Part shown: piece by piece, positions 1-9,138 of the stretch
Position numbering within the stretch: the stretch's first letter is position 1
How the letters are laid out: each line of letters begins with the position of its first letter
NCBI GenBank assembly: GCA_002470515.1
Contig: DKML01000025.1
Location: 9,571 to 73,570 of the forward strand
Direction: 5' to 3'
DNA: 64,000 nucleotides
Source: Proteobacteria bacterium UBA7415
Lineage (GTDB): Bacteria > Pseudomonadota > Gammaproteobacteria > Arenicellales > Arenicellaceae
Notes under the pieces: generated by a model
What the model was told of the DNA's origin: nothing
Seen by the model: the letters and a program-made list of their open reading frames with translations, nothing else
Databases searched by the model: none
Translations under genes and position numbers: made by a program

Positions 1-52
1 CGTAAGCCGTTGCAGCAGTAAACGAAAGGCACGCGAGTCACATATCTTAGAA

Positions 53-1096
53 CTATTTAGTAGTGATTGTAGGCACGCCATAGACCCATCGATCGACACT
101 CGCCCATTTATTTTCGAAGTGACCAACCAGCCAAACAACCGCGATACACAGCACGCTGCCTGTTAGATAGTAGATCAACGTGTGGGTCTCATGAACATCA
201 AAGCCTTTTAATAGAAACAGCGGTAAAACGTGCCAGAGGTAAATGGGCAACGACAGCCTACCCATCATCTCAAATTGTTGTGCTGCGCTCTGTGCAAACG
301 AAACAACAGGTTGGGACTTTTGAACAACGTCGGCGTGGCTAACTGAACCCACTTTGTAAATCCAATTAAGTGCAATCAAAAACAGTGATACGTTAAATGC
401 GTACCAAGCAATCGCTTTAATCGGTGTTTTAACCGCACCCATTCCCAGCATGTAAACCAACGCCGTAGAACCACAAACCAGAATCAAAACTGGCATGTAA
501 CGACCAAGCGCCTGTAAGCGACCTTCTGCCTGCAATTGTCTAAGCTTTACACCCAGCAAAAAGAAGCTAAAGAAATACACTACCTTTTTAGATTGTAAAA
601 GCGCAACCAGCTTAGGTAACTCATCTGAGGCCACACTGCCCCACAACAGCGAGAATGCTACACTCACAAACAAGGCAAACCAGAGTGGCATTTTGGTCTT
701 TAAAATAATGGCTAAGCCCACTACCCAGATTACCAATGTGGGAACAAACCATAAATGGTAATAAGGCGAAACAAATGAAAAAACAAGCCAGCCGCTATCT
801 AAACGATTTTCTTGCCATGCGTGAAACGCCAATACACTTGTAAAAAAGATAAATGCGACAACAAAAGGCTTTAATACTCGCTGCCAATAACGGCTTAGCG
901 TAGCGCTCATACTTTGTCTTAGCAGCAAGGGTGTATTGATCAAATAACCGGTAAGAACAATAAATAGGGGCATATGAAACGCATAGATTGCGTAACGAAT
1001 AATGTTGTCGTGGACTGACCCAAGCACGATATGACCAACGATGACTAAAGCGATTAAGCCGCCCCGTAGTTGGTCTATTGCGACATTTCGAGCCAT
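53..1096 (-). CDS. Acyltransferase-3 family membrane protein
   Basis: Integral inner-membrane O-acyltransferase of the acyltransferase-3 family (OatA/NodX/OpgC type), which moves acyl groups, often acetyl, onto sugars or other envelope molecules. The N-terminus shows the family hallmark, 'DQLRGGLIALVIVGH' at about residues 8-22, where Arg and His are the conserved catalytic/ligand residues, followed by 'FHMPLFIVLTGY' at about 40-51. About ten hydrophobic segments fill the remaining 347 residues, and 'LPIYLWHVLPLFLL' near residue 282 is the usual late helix. No SGNH domain is fused, but a separate secreted SGNH hydrolase is divergently transcribed next door. The natural stop is TAG. The acceptor substrate cannot be told from sequence. 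Confidence 0.85.
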   Translation of the reverse strand: MARNVAIDQLRGGLIALVIVGHIVLGSVHDNIIRYAIYAFHMPLFIVLTGYLINTPLLLRQSMSATLSRYWQRVLKPFVVAFIFFTSVLAFHAWQENRLDSGWLVFSFVSPYYHLWFVPTLVIWVVGLAIILKTKMPLWFALFVSVAFSLLWGSVASDELPKLVALLQSKKVVYFFSFFLLGVKLRQLQAEGRLQALGRYMPVLILVCGSTALVYMLGMGAVKTPIKAIAWYAFNVSLFLIALNWIYKVGSVSHADVVQKSQPVVSFAQSAAQQFEMMGRLSLPIYLWHVLPLFLLKGFDVHETHTLIYYLTGSVLCIAVVWLVGHFENKWASVDRWVYGVPTITTK

Positions 1097-1138
1097 TTAT
1101 TGATTCACCTAAAGTTACAAATCGCAAGCAAGTTACCG

Positions 1139-1167
1139 TTGGAAACAACGCTTAAGGGTTATATAAT
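1139..1167 (+). promoter_or_regulatory. Candidate sigma-70 promoter toward the SGNH hydrolase gene
   Basis: TTGGAA at 1139-1144 and TATAAT at 1162-1167 are separated by 17 bases. The box lies 133 bases upstream of the SGNH hydrolase start, in the divergent gap after the acyltransferase gene. The -10 is perfect and the -35 matches four of six positions. It is a sequence match only. Confidence 0.45.
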
Positions 1168-1299
1168 ACCGTTCCTCATATAGAAAGCCGAGCTTAACAG
1201 ATTTCTTGGCTCAAGGGGCTTTATGATCATTGCGGGCTCCTGTAACTTAAACGATCTTTTTGTTAACGTTGCGTCAATAGACTCTTTAAATACATAAGT

Positions 1300-2175
1300 A
1301 TGAAGCACAACATATCCACCAAAAGCTTACTTCTAATTTGCTTAGTCATTTACGGCGGAAGTAGCAGCGCAGAAACGCTTCCCACCGTGATCGCCCTTTT
1401 TGGCGACAGCACAACCGTGGGCTATGTGCCCCCAAGTGCTGGCGACACCGGATTTACAGACCGGGAAGGTGCTGGTACGACAACTCGCGGAACTCCCACG
1501 ACTCATCTAAGCGAAATTTTGAACGAAGGTGTCCTAAAACGACCTGCAGTAGTTGCAAATTGGGGGTTTGGTAGTTCTACGACTGGCGCGGCACCAGATC
1601 CAAACCCAGATCCAGAAGAAGAACCAGCACCGCCGCCTCCAAATCTTCCGGGCAATGGGCTGAGCCGCATCGATAACGACTTGGCCTCAACCAAATCAAC
1701 TCATGCGGGCTCAGAGTACCTCGTGCTCATTATTTACGGAACAAACGATTTCGTATCATCTATTGACCCTGGCACCACTCGCTTCAATATTCTGCAAATG
1801 ATCATTAAGGCAAGAAATCAAGGTTTTGAACCGATAATTGGAACGACACTTCCTAGAAGTGATCGCACCCCAGCCCAAATTGCAAACCTGAATGTATTTA
1901 TAGCAAGCGCAGCAAGCAATGGAGGCGCATTTTTGGTCGATCAGCATGCGGTTTTTGGAGCAAGCCCATCGACCTATCAGCCATTAATGGTGCGAGAACT
2001 CGCCACAGTTTCAGGGAATCCTATCTATTTGCACCCGAGCGTTGAAGGCTATCGTCAAATGGCTCAGAAATGGTTGGATGCAAGACTCGCAGATATCATC
2101 ACACCTAAATCTATCATCATCGCTGGGGCAATATCCTTATTGTTGCTCTCGGACGAAATCGAACCTGCAGAGTAA
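1300..2175 (+). CDS. Secreted SGNH/GDSL-type hydrolase
   Basis: Exported esterase/lipase-like hydrolase of the SGNH superfamily. A Sec signal peptide covers roughly residues 1-25 (KSLLLICLVIYGGSSSA). Block I is 'ALFGDSTTVGY' at about 32-42 with the nucleophilic Ser, block II Gly lies in 'NWGFGSSTTG', block III is 'IYGTNDF' and block V is 'HPSVEGYRQMA' supplying the catalytic His. A Pro/Glu-rich insert (PDPNPDPEEEPAPPPP) sits at about residues 105-120. The C-terminus is odd: after the catalytic core comes 'IIAGAISLLLLSDEIEPAE', which resembles the tails of the two unknown secreted proteins downstream. The divergent acyltransferase-3 gene suggests acyl transfer and removal on the same envelope polymer, but this is inference. 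Confidence 0.82.
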   Translation: MKHNISTKSLLLICLVIYGGSSSAETLPTVIALFGDSTTVGYVPPSAGDTGFTDREGAGTTTRGTPTTHLSEILNEGVLKRPAVVANWGFGSSTTGAAPDPNPDPEEEPAPPPPNLPGNGLSRIDNDLASTKSTHAGSEYLVLIIYGTNDFVSSIDPGTTRFNILQMIIKARNQGFEPIIGTTLPRSDRTPAQIANLNVFIASAASNGGAFLVDQHAVFGASPSTYQPLMVRELATVSGNPIYLHPSVEGYRQMAQKWLDARLADIITPKSIIIAGAISLLLLSDEIEPAE

Positions 2176-2185
2176 ACACTGTTGA

Positions 2186-2210
2186 CTCTAAATTTGAATA
2201 TTATTTAGAG
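2186..2210 (+). terminator. Hairpin after the SGNH hydrolase gene
   Basis: CTCTAAAT (2186-2193) and ATTTAGAG (2203-2210) form an 8-bp stem 11 bases past the stop codon, followed by TTTCC. The stem is AT-rich and the T-tract is short, so it is a weak terminator candidate. Confidence 0.4.
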
Positions 2211-2705
2211 TTTCCAGTAACAATCGCACAGGTATTAAACGCCCTCGCCATCAGTTTTCAGTAAAGCAGGATCAACCTGCACAAAGCGCCCACAAGATTG
2301 ACCACTAGTCACGGCAATCAGCACACGCTATGGCCTTTACGCCAGTGACGGCTCATTGAAACTTTGGATTTGATAAAGTTCAACAACATCACCGTGATGT
2401 GATGCCAAGAGACCTTCTGACTAACGCCCAATATAGACCAAACAAACTTCCCTAATTACTCCCCGCTCCTTTTAGGCGCCGATACGCAATGGCGTGAGTG
2501 TTAAAAAACATTCAGTTATATCAAATCCACACCCTTCGACTATCTACTCATCGATTCACCCAGAATACCAATTGGTTAGCCGCTCTGAAGGCTTAGCGAG
2601 CCAAAAAAACGCCCTATCGCTGAACAATGAAACACTAACTGTAAATCGCTAAACACAATCAGCATTCGCCGTTTTGATAAATAGACAAATTAAATGCAAT
2701 ATAAG
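2211..2705. other. Intergenic stretch with no recognised gene
   Basis: Reading frames here are broken by frequent stops, and I see no ribosome binding site followed by a plausible protein. No structured RNA is apparent. Together with the flanking terminators it makes a gene gap of nearly 700 bases between the SGNH hydrolase and the first secreted paralog. Confidence 0.5.
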
Positions 2706-2880
2706 ACGAAATCTTACTCTCAGCTATCGGAGAATAGTCACCAGGCAAATACCTAACTTTAGTCGCGAACAAAAAAACCGCTACACACTGGTAGCGGCTT
2801 TCTCATAACTTTTAAGCCTTTCCACATTATAGTGAGTGAAAATAACTTATGCCTCTAAAGCGAAGTTAGCTTAGTCAGGG
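2706..2880 (+). repeat. Direct repeat, copy 1 (3' flank of secreted paralog 1)
   Basis: About 175 bases closely matching 3616-3790 at a constant offset of 910. It covers the last codons of the paralog gene, its terminator and about 65 further bases. The match shows that the tandem duplication included the 3' flank as well as the coding region. Only scattered substitutions separate the copies. Confidence 0.85.
2771..2797 (-). terminator. Rho-independent terminator of secreted paralog 1
   Basis: CCGCTAC/GTAGCGG stem (2778-2784 and 2791-2797) with a six-base loop. On the minus strand it is followed by a run of seven T at 2771-2777, 74 bases after the stop codon. An equivalent hairpin follows the second copy. 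Confidence 0.8.
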
Positions 2881-3452
2881 GCAGGCTCTTCCATGAGTAA
2901 GTTAAGGGCTCCGTGAATTACTGGTGGCTCTGGCTCTGGTTCTGGAGTTTGACCCTCAACAAAAACAACCCCTCTGCCCCACTCGTATGCTACGTAATTA
3001 CTTCTTTGAGTTATGTTGTGAGGAAGTCCAGCACGAGCTATTCCCGAGACGAAAAAACCGTAAATGTCGCCAACTCTTTGTCGTGGAGCGCCGCTGATGA
3101 ACAAAAAATGTGATGGGGTGAATGCAGTTGCAACCTTGGAAGTTCCCCCAGGGCGCAAATAATCCCAAGTGCCGGCTTTCCAAACCCCGTTTTCTTGTAC
3201 GATTCCCCATACATTAGCATTAACAACAGTGTTAAAAATGGTGACTCTAGGCCAACTATTGGTCGCACTGAAGGGCACGTTGATAATGCCACCACCAATA
3301 CTTAAGCTCATGCTAGTAGTGACCGGCCAACCCTTAACTTGGGGTGCTTCGGTAAAAACCACGTCGCTTAAATCATTAGGGAAGCCTGCATTGGCGCTAA
3401 ATGCAGGCACTACAAGTATTAAAAAGGTCAGGGTTCTAAATAGTTTTTTCAT
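2871..3452 (-). CDS. Secreted protein of unknown family, intact paralog 1
   Basis: I do not recognise the family. I choose the ATG at 3452 because it begins a textbook signal peptide (MKKLFRTLTFLILVVPAFSANA); the open frame extends further upstream but without export features. The mature part, about 170 residues, is rich in aromatic residues and Gly ('FPNDLSDVVFTEAP', 'WKAGTWDYLRPGG', 'FISGAP', 'YVAYEWGRGVVFVEG') and reads as a compact beta-rich domain. It ends in a short Pro-Glu linker, then 'VIHGALNLLMEEPAPD'. A second, degenerate copy lies immediately upstream in transcription. The tail resembles those of copy 2 and the SGNH hydrolase. An extracytoplasmic location is well supported; function is unknown. 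Confidence 0.7.
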   Translation of the reverse strand: MKKLFRTLTFLILVVPAFSANAGFPNDLSDVVFTEAPQVKGWPVTTSMSLSIGGGIINVPFSATNSWPRVTIFNTVVNANVWGIVQENGVWKAGTWDYLRPGGTSKVATAFTPSHFLFISGAPRQRVGDIYGFFVSGIARAGLPHNITQRSNYVAYEWGRGVVFVEGQTPEPEPEPPVIHGALNLLMEEPAPD

Positions 3453-3615
3453 GGGTTTGGAAGTGGGCGAGGTTTTAAAAGTGTTTTTTGCCTTGGGACT
3501 ATATAAGTGTTTAACTAAAGTAACGTCATTCACTCCAAGGGACTCGGCGCAAGCAGACTGAGCTCCGCATTTGACCGATTGTAATTGTAAATCAATGTAT
3601 GTCAATGCTGGGCGA

Positions 3616-3780
3616 ACGAAATCTTACTCTCAGCTATCAGAGAGTAGTCGCCTGGCAAATACCTAACTTTAGTCGCGAACAAAAAAGCCGCTACACACTG
3701 GTAGCGGCTTTCTCATAACTTTTAGGCCTTTCCACACCATTGTGCGTGAAAACAACCTATGCCTCTAAAACGAAGTTAGC

Positions 3781-3790
<10 letters not shown>
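3616..3790 (+). repeat. Direct repeat, copy 2 (3' flank of secreted paralog 2)
   Basis: Counterpart of 2706-2880, offset 910 bases, covering the last codons of the pseudogene copy, its terminator and the bases beyond. Confidence 0.85.
3681..3708 (-). terminator. Rho-independent terminator of secreted paralog 2
   Basis: GCCGCTAC/GTAGCGGC stem (3687-3694 and 3701-3708) with a run of six T on the minus strand at 3681-3686. It duplicates the terminator of copy 1 and has one extra closing base pair. Confidence 0.8.
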
Positions 3791-4439
<649 letters not shown>

Positions 4440-4688
4440 AGTAGAAATGTTTGGCATCAGGGAAAGTTGGGGTTGAAATTAGTCGTATAAAAAGTGAGAT
4501 GACCAATGATTTTGATTAGACAGCTTGTCACCCGAATGGAGCTTATAAATACCTTCAGGGAGTGTAAACCAAGCCGAATTACCGGTTTAGCAATAGAAAG
4601 GGTACAGTCCTGTCCAACACGCTCTGCACGTGTATTACAACACAACACCAATGATGAGCGAAGATGGCGCTCTACCCTATTTCTTTGA
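4440..4688. other. Intergenic, probable promoter region of the paralog pair
   Basis: A 249-base gap between the cytochrome/beta-helix gene and the degenerate paralog. It does not resemble the region upstream of paralog 1, so the duplication did not include the promoter. I saw no convincing RNA or protein gene. Confidence 0.4.
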
Positions 4689-6197
4689 CTATTTCTCTAA
4701 CGCCAACATATAGTCTGCAACCGCTCTGAGCGTCTCATCACCAAGATAAGCCTGAGAAGGCATCTCTGGGAAATCAGGACGTTTCTTAGTTGGGTCTTTG
4801 ATGTATGCCATTAAGCCCTCTGGGTCATCCATATATAAGGCTTGAATAATCTGTACCGGTGGGCCCACTAAGCGGCCTGAATACGCATGACACCCTGTAC
4901 ACACACCTAAGTAGGCGATCATGCCTCGTTCCGATGGCTTGATCTCGCGGGGTGGAACTGGCGTAGCCAACTGATACGTCAAAATATCGTCGGTATTAGT
5001 AAAATCACAATCTGTGTAATCTGAAATACCAACAACATTGTAGCGATGACGGTTAATAATGCAGCTTCCTGTTCCACCACCCACTGCCACAATGTCTGGA
5101 TTAGCTTGCTTTAGCTCAAGCGCCATAAGCGCTTTCACTTCAGTAATGGTGTCGTAGCCATTATTGAGCATTACATTATTTAGGATTGCGACTTCGTCTG
5201 GATTTGGCTCAGACTCTGGATCAAACGATACACTGCTGGCATTTTCGTGATCGGTAATTAAAATGCCTGCTGTTTTATTATCGCTAATAATGTTGTCTTC
5301 GATTACAACCTGATCAGCCGCCATGATCAAAATACCGGTTCCTGCCGGAATGCCCGATACAGTTGACCCTGGCGCGGCAAAGTTAGGATGATTATTACCA
5401 CTAATAAAGTTGTTACGAATAATGACGTCGTAGGTTGTTTTAATTGGTAATCCTGGCGTAATGAACGCGAGTACACCGCCTGTATTGTTGTGCACGTAGT
5501 TGTTCTCCACAATCGCGTGACGACTGTTTTCGATCTCAATACCTGCAACGCTGTCAAACACGTCGTTGTGCGCTACATGTACATTGTCGCTCATACCTAT
5601 ATAGATAGCCGCGTCTTCAATGCCGGATACTACGTTGTATTCAACAATCCCGTTTTTGCCTAATTGCGGAAATATACCGTAAACGCCCGTATCCACGATT
5701 TGGTTATTACGAATCTCAAAATTGTTGCCAGCCTGCCCCATAATGGCATTGCCCTTGTATTTGGTGATCTTGAAGTTCTCAACTACAAAGTTATTACCTG
5801 AGTAGAGAATGGCGTCATTCATTTCGCCTTTTCCATCAAGCGTAGCGCGCTCACCTTTTTCGATCACGCCGATAAGACTAATATCGTCTTTATCGATATA
5901 AACCGTCTCGTGATACAGCCCTGGCATAACGCGAATGATAGTACCCGGCTCAGCGGCCTTGACCGCCTCTTGGATAGATTCGCCTGCTTTAACCGTCACG
6001 GTTACGCGCGCAGCTTTAGCGGCTACATCATCGGCATTCGATGTGCCTGTTTCTTCTGTGACCCCACCCGCATAGCTTTTACCCGAACTAGAATCGGTAT
6101 AGCTAAGGCTTGAGCCTGTATTTTTTTGACCAAGAAAATACGCCCCAAGAACCAAAGCAAGTACCGCGAACGTATAAAGAACTTTTTTAAGTTTCAT
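4689..6197 (-). CDS. Parallel beta-helix protein fused to a C-terminal cytochrome c
   Basis: Membrane-anchored or exported periplasmic protein of 502 residues. The N-terminus (MKLKKVLYTFAVLALVLGAYFLG) is a signal anchor. Residues about 65-340 form a right-handed parallel beta-helix of the NosD/pectate-lyase type: 'GESIQEAVKAAEPGTIIRVMPGLYHETV' starts the fold, followed by repeated N-rich turns such as 'NNFEIRNNQIVDT', 'DNVHVAHNDVFDS' and 'HAIVENNYVHNNTGG'. A C-terminal domain of about 80 residues carries one heme c site, 'CTGCH' near residue 430, with a later Met in 'FPEMPSQAYLG' as a likely sixth ligand. Beta-helix domains usually bind polymers or metal. It is the last gene of an operon with a MauG-like peroxidase and a c4-like cytochrome. 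Substrate unknown. Confidence 0.85.
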   Translation of the reverse strand: MKLKKVLYTFAVLALVLGAYFLGQKNTGSSLSYTDSSSGKSYAGGVTEETGTSNADDVAAKAARVTVTVKAGESIQEAVKAAEPGTIIRVMPGLYHETVYIDKDDISLIGVIEKGERATLDGKGEMNDAILYSGNNFVVENFKITKYKGNAIMGQAGNNFEIRNNQIVDTGVYGIFPQLGKNGIVEYNVVSGIEDAAIYIGMSDNVHVAHNDVFDSVAGIEIENSRHAIVENNYVHNNTGGVLAFITPGLPIKTTYDVIIRNNFISGNNHPNFAAPGSTVSGIPAGTGILIMAADQVVIEDNIISDNKTAGILITDHENASSVSFDPESEPNPDEVAILNNVMLNNGYDTITEVKALMALELKQANPDIVAVGGGTGSCIINRHRYNVVGISDYTDCDFTNTDDILTYQLATPVPPREIKPSERGMIAYLGVCTGCHAYSGRLVGPPVQIIQALYMDDPEGLMAYIKDPTKKRPDFPEMPSQAYLGDETLRAVADYMLALEK

Positions 6198-6290
6198 AAT
6201 AATTTTTCCTCTAAGAAAAGGCAGTGTAGAACAGCATTAGAAATCACGCAATGTACGCAAGCTAAAAGCGCGGTACCGGTCTTGCAAGCG

Positions 6291-7517
6291 CTATAAAACT
6301 GGAGGCAGACCAGAGGGGTTTTCGACCGGTACATTGGGCTTAAAACTCTCATCGTCTAGCGTTGCCATAAAAGCCACTAACATGGCTACTTCCTCCGCCT
6401 TTAGTTCAGGTTCCCATATGTGCCAGTGAATCTGTAACTCTTCGCCTTCTGGAATCGCATGTCCTCTACCTTTGCTATAGAATTCAGCAGCCTCGGTTAA
6501 CGTGGTGAAGACACCAGAATGCATGTAGGGTGCTGTTTTAGTAATGTTACGCAATGTCGGCACTTTAAAGCCCGCGCGCAACTTCTTAGATTTAAAGACC
6601 GCTTCGGCACCTGGGTCCAACGATTTTCCAACTGGCTCGGGTGTACCAATCACCGCAATCTGGTTATTAGTGAATAGCGGCGGTGTGTGGCATTCAGCAC
6701 AGCGTGCCACAAACGAACGGAACACGTTGAGTCCATCAATTTCATGATCGGTTAGAGCGCTATGGTTGCCGTGCGCGTATTGATCATAGCGGCTATTTAA
6801 CGATACTAGGCTGGTTTGAAACGCCGCGAGAGACGTATAAATAGTGTCTAGAGAAATATCAGGTTGCTCTGGAAACGCCTGCGCAAACATTGCAGGATAA
6901 TGTTGGTTCAATTGAAGGCTCTCTAACAACTTGGGTGGCGTAGTGGCCATTTCTAGCGGCGAATACAAGGGACCCATTGCCTGAAGCTCTAATGTTTTTG
7001 CACGAGCATCCCAAAAAAAATAGGGTAAAAATGCGGAGTTCCATAAGCTCGGTGCAGAGCGAGTACCTTTGCGGCCTTGTACACCAACAGAAACAGCACG
7101 CCCATCTGAAAAACCTTTGTCTGGCTGATGACATGAAGCACATGCAATGGTTTGGTCGCCCGACATTATCGGATCGAAAAACAGGTGCCGGCCTAAATCT
7201 ATTTGCTGCGGGCTAAAGCCATCTCGATAAGGCGGCAGGCCTGTTTGTGTACCGCCCACCCCACGATTCTGCGTGGATTCATAGAACTGATATAAAGAAC
7301 GCAACAAACATTGGTTTTGTTCAGTAAGCTGAAAGCCTTGTGGGCATTGATCAGCCAATTTAAATCGTTCAGATGCCGCGTATCCCGATGTTATATAGAA
7401 AGCATTCATCGCGACTAATACGAGCAGACATGCGGCTAACGAGGCATTTTTCGCAACATTCCTAGTACCCGTTTGCATTAAACCCCTAGTACCTGCTTGT
7501 TTTGTCAGAGACATCAA
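6291..7517 (-). CDS. Di-heme cytochrome c peroxidase, MauG/CcpA family
   Basis: Periplasmic di-heme enzyme of the bacterial cytochrome c peroxidase/MauG superfamily, which either reduces peroxide or uses a bis-Fe(IV) state to oxidise a partner protein. Hydrophobic residues at about 27-47 end in 'SGYAA', a signal peptide or anchor. The family blocks are in order: 'LGRHLFFDP', first heme site 'ACASCHQPDKGFSDG', 'RSAPSLWNSAF', second heme site 'CAECHTPPLFT', and 'TAPYMHSGVFTTLTEAAEFY'. Met in the PYMHSG motif is as in classical peroxidases; MauG itself uses Tyr as distal ligand. At 408 residues it is slightly longer than typical because of an N-terminal extension with two Cys. It sits 14 bases after the c4-like gene. 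True peroxidase versus protein-modifying role is open. Confidence 0.88.
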   Translation of the reverse strand: MMSLTKQAGTRGLMQTGTRNVAKNASLAACLLVLVAMNAFYITSGYAASERFKLADQCPQGFQLTEQNQCLLRSLYQFYESTQNRGVGGTQTGLPPYRDGFSPQQIDLGRHLFFDPIMSGDQTIACASCHQPDKGFSDGRAVSVGVQGRKGTRSAPSLWNSAFLPYFFWDARAKTLELQAMGPLYSPLEMATTPPKLLESLQLNQHYPAMFAQAFPEQPDISLDTIYTSLAAFQTSLVSLNSRYDQYAHGNHSALTDHEIDGLNVFRSFVARCAECHTPPLFTNNQIAVIGTPEPVGKSLDPGAEAVFKSKKLRAGFKVPTLRNITKTAPYMHSGVFTTLTEAAEFYSKGRGHAIPEGEELQIHWHIWEPELKAEEVAMLVAFMATLDDESFKPNVPVENPSGLPPVL

Positions 7518-7531
7518 CGTGCAAAAACAGT

Positions 7532-8152
7532 CTATTCGCTAGCGGCTAATGACTGTAAATACGCAGCCACATCATCAATTTGCTCTTGGTCTGGCATAGC
7601 GGCGGCCATCATCTTCATTTGGCGGCCATACTTGTCGGTTTTGTCGTAGCCACGCTGACCATTCAAAAACTTTTGATACTGGGCTTTAAAATACGCGCTA
7701 CTCAATAAAGCCAAATTTGGCGAATTGAGCATCTCGTTACCAGTAGCGTCACTGCCATGGCAACTTCCGCAATAAGCCTGATACAACTTTCCGCCAGTAC
7801 GCGCATCACCGTTAACGGCCTCTGCAATAAGCTCATTTGATAACGCGCTTAAATAGTCGCTCACCTCAACCATTACAGCGTCATCTAACCCTGCCGCAAT
7901 CGCCACCATTTGAACGCCAGTGTTATCGCCGTCAGCCTTACCACGAACCCCTAATTTAAAATGTTTTAACTGTCGCTGCAGATAGGCACTCGACTGTCCT
8001 GCTAAACGTGGAGAAGACATTGCGACCATTCCTTGCGCTTGCGCGCCATGGCACACCACACAACGTTGCCCATAGGTAGCCTCACCGTCTGCAAGTGTCG
8101 GAGAACTTACGAGACAAAGAAGAATGGCGGATAAGTAAAATTTGTTTAGCAT
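7532..8152 (-). CDS. Di-heme c-type cytochrome, c4-like
   Basis: Periplasmic electron carrier made of two tandem cytochrome c domains. I choose the ATG at 8152 because it gives a clean signal peptide (MLNKFYLSAILLCLVSSPTLA); the frame could extend ten residues upstream. Each half shows a heme site and the c4/c553 pattern: 'CVVCHGAQAQG' with 'SPRLAGQSSAYLQRQLKHF', then 'CGSCHGSDATGNEMLNSPNLALLSSAYFKAQY'-type residues, each followed by a C-terminal helix with a candidate axial Met ('GVQMVAIAAGL', 'QMKMMAAAMPDQ'). It is the first gene of the three-gene redox operon, so it probably carries electrons to or from the di-heme peroxidase and the beta-helix cytochrome. Confidence 0.87.
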   Translation of the reverse strand: MLNKFYLSAILLCLVSSPTLADGEATYGQRCVVCHGAQAQGMVAMSSPRLAGQSSAYLQRQLKHFKLGVRGKADGDNTGVQMVAIAAGLDDAVMVEVSDYLSALSNELIAEAVNGDARTGGKLYQAYCGSCHGSDATGNEMLNSPNLALLSSAYFKAQYQKFLNGQRGYDKTDKYGRQMKMMAAAMPDQEQIDDVAAYLQSLAASE

Positions 8153-8284
8153 TTTAAATCTCAAGTCTAGCGAGCCTCTCAAGCTGGAGACCGACTTATG
8201 AATGGTGAGCCGAAACTATACCTAAAAAGGTAGGCAAAGAGAAAAGTGAGTTTAAGCAAATTAGAATTGCTGTTTGTAATAGCA

Positions 8285-8758
8285 TCAAAGCAACGATCCT
8301 AATGGGTACTCTCTAGACGCTTTAACCTCTTCCATCACCACATGGGTGTTTAAGGTTATTTGCGAATCAACCGCTTGAATAAGCTCGTCGGTCACTTCTA
8401 AATAACTTTTCATGTCGGGCGCGACCACCTTTAACAGAAAGTCGAACGCGCCGCTCACCGTATAGCACTCTAAAATCTCAGGCGTTGATTCTACATGCGC
8501 CTGAAACGCAGCTGAGTCCTCTTTTGTTTGCCCGCTGATCGACACCGTAACCAAACACTTTACGAACCTGCACAGTTTATTAAGATCCAAACGAGCATGG
8601 TATGCCGTAATGATCTTGGCTTGCTCAAGTTTGCGTACGCGAGTGAGGCAAGAACTCTGCGATAAATGCACCTGCGCTGCCAACTCTCGGTTGGTTATCT
8701 TAGCGTTATGTTGCAGCGCACTTAAAATTCTGAGATCGGTTGAATCGATTTGTTCCAT
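8285..8758 (-). CDS. Lrp/AsnC-family transcriptional regulator (AST-linked)
   Basis: DNA-binding regulator of 157 residues. The N-terminal winged helix-turn-helix is at about 5-60 ('DSTDLRILSALQHNAKITNRELA', recognition helix 'VHLSQSSCLTRVRKLE'). The C-terminal RAM/ligand-sensing domain includes 'ILECYTVSGAFDFLLKVVAPD', typical of amino-acid-sensing Lrp relatives. It is divergent from the arginine succinyltransferase cluster, across an AT-rich intergenic region with a palindrome, so regulation of arginine or ornithine catabolism is the likely job. This is inferred from position and family. Confidence 0.9.
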   Translation of the reverse strand: MEQIDSTDLRILSALQHNAKITNRELAAQVHLSQSSCLTRVRKLEQAKIITAYHARLDLNKLCRFVKCLVTVSISGQTKEDSAAFQAHVESTPEILECYTVSGAFDFLLKVVAPDMKSYLEVTDELIQAVDSQITLNTHVVMEEVKASREYPLGSLL

Positions 8759-9138
8759 CTTCTTTGGCTCTTTTTTAGGTGTTATTTGGTTTCTTAGCCA
8801 TCAAAGCCTAGTTTCATTTGCGGCTTTCACCGAATTTATTGCGGCTAAGCGCTCATATTAACCTAAATAGTCGACCTTACCGATTCGAAACACGATCACT
8901 TAAGCGCAATTACCGAATTTATTTTAATATAGACTCACCTTTCAAAATTTAATTTGGTTAAATTGAATTATTTAGTGGCTCATTTGGTCTATTCAGGATT
9001 ATATTGTTGCCTATAAAGCTGGCGCTAAGAACTGTTCAAGATCGATTCAGGCACCAACACCCATCGCACCCAATTGAATGGTCAGCTAGTTACCCTAATT
9101 ACTCTAAGAGAAACCCATTTAAAAGAGAGCATACCGCT
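8759..9138. promoter_or_regulatory. Divergent control region between lrp-like gene and astC
   Basis: A 380-base AT-rich region. At 8946-8964 the arms AATTTAA and TTAAATT enclose TTTGG, an AT-rich dyad of the kind bound by Lrp-type regulators. The frame of astC is open back to 9004, but the residues there do not look like aminotransferase sequence, so I treat 9004-9138 as leader. Confidence 0.45.

Noticed and set aside
2211-2705. A third, decayed copy of the secreted paralog
   Set aside because: Neither strand shows recognisable similarity to the paralog coding region or terminator.
3453-3605. 51-residue extension of the secreted paralog 1
   Set aside because: It would bury the signal peptide; ATG at 3452 gives a normal leader.
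9004-9138. N-terminal extension of astC
   Set aside because: The frame is open, but its start is TTG and the residues do not resemble aminotransferase sequence; ATG at 9139 follows a ribosome site.
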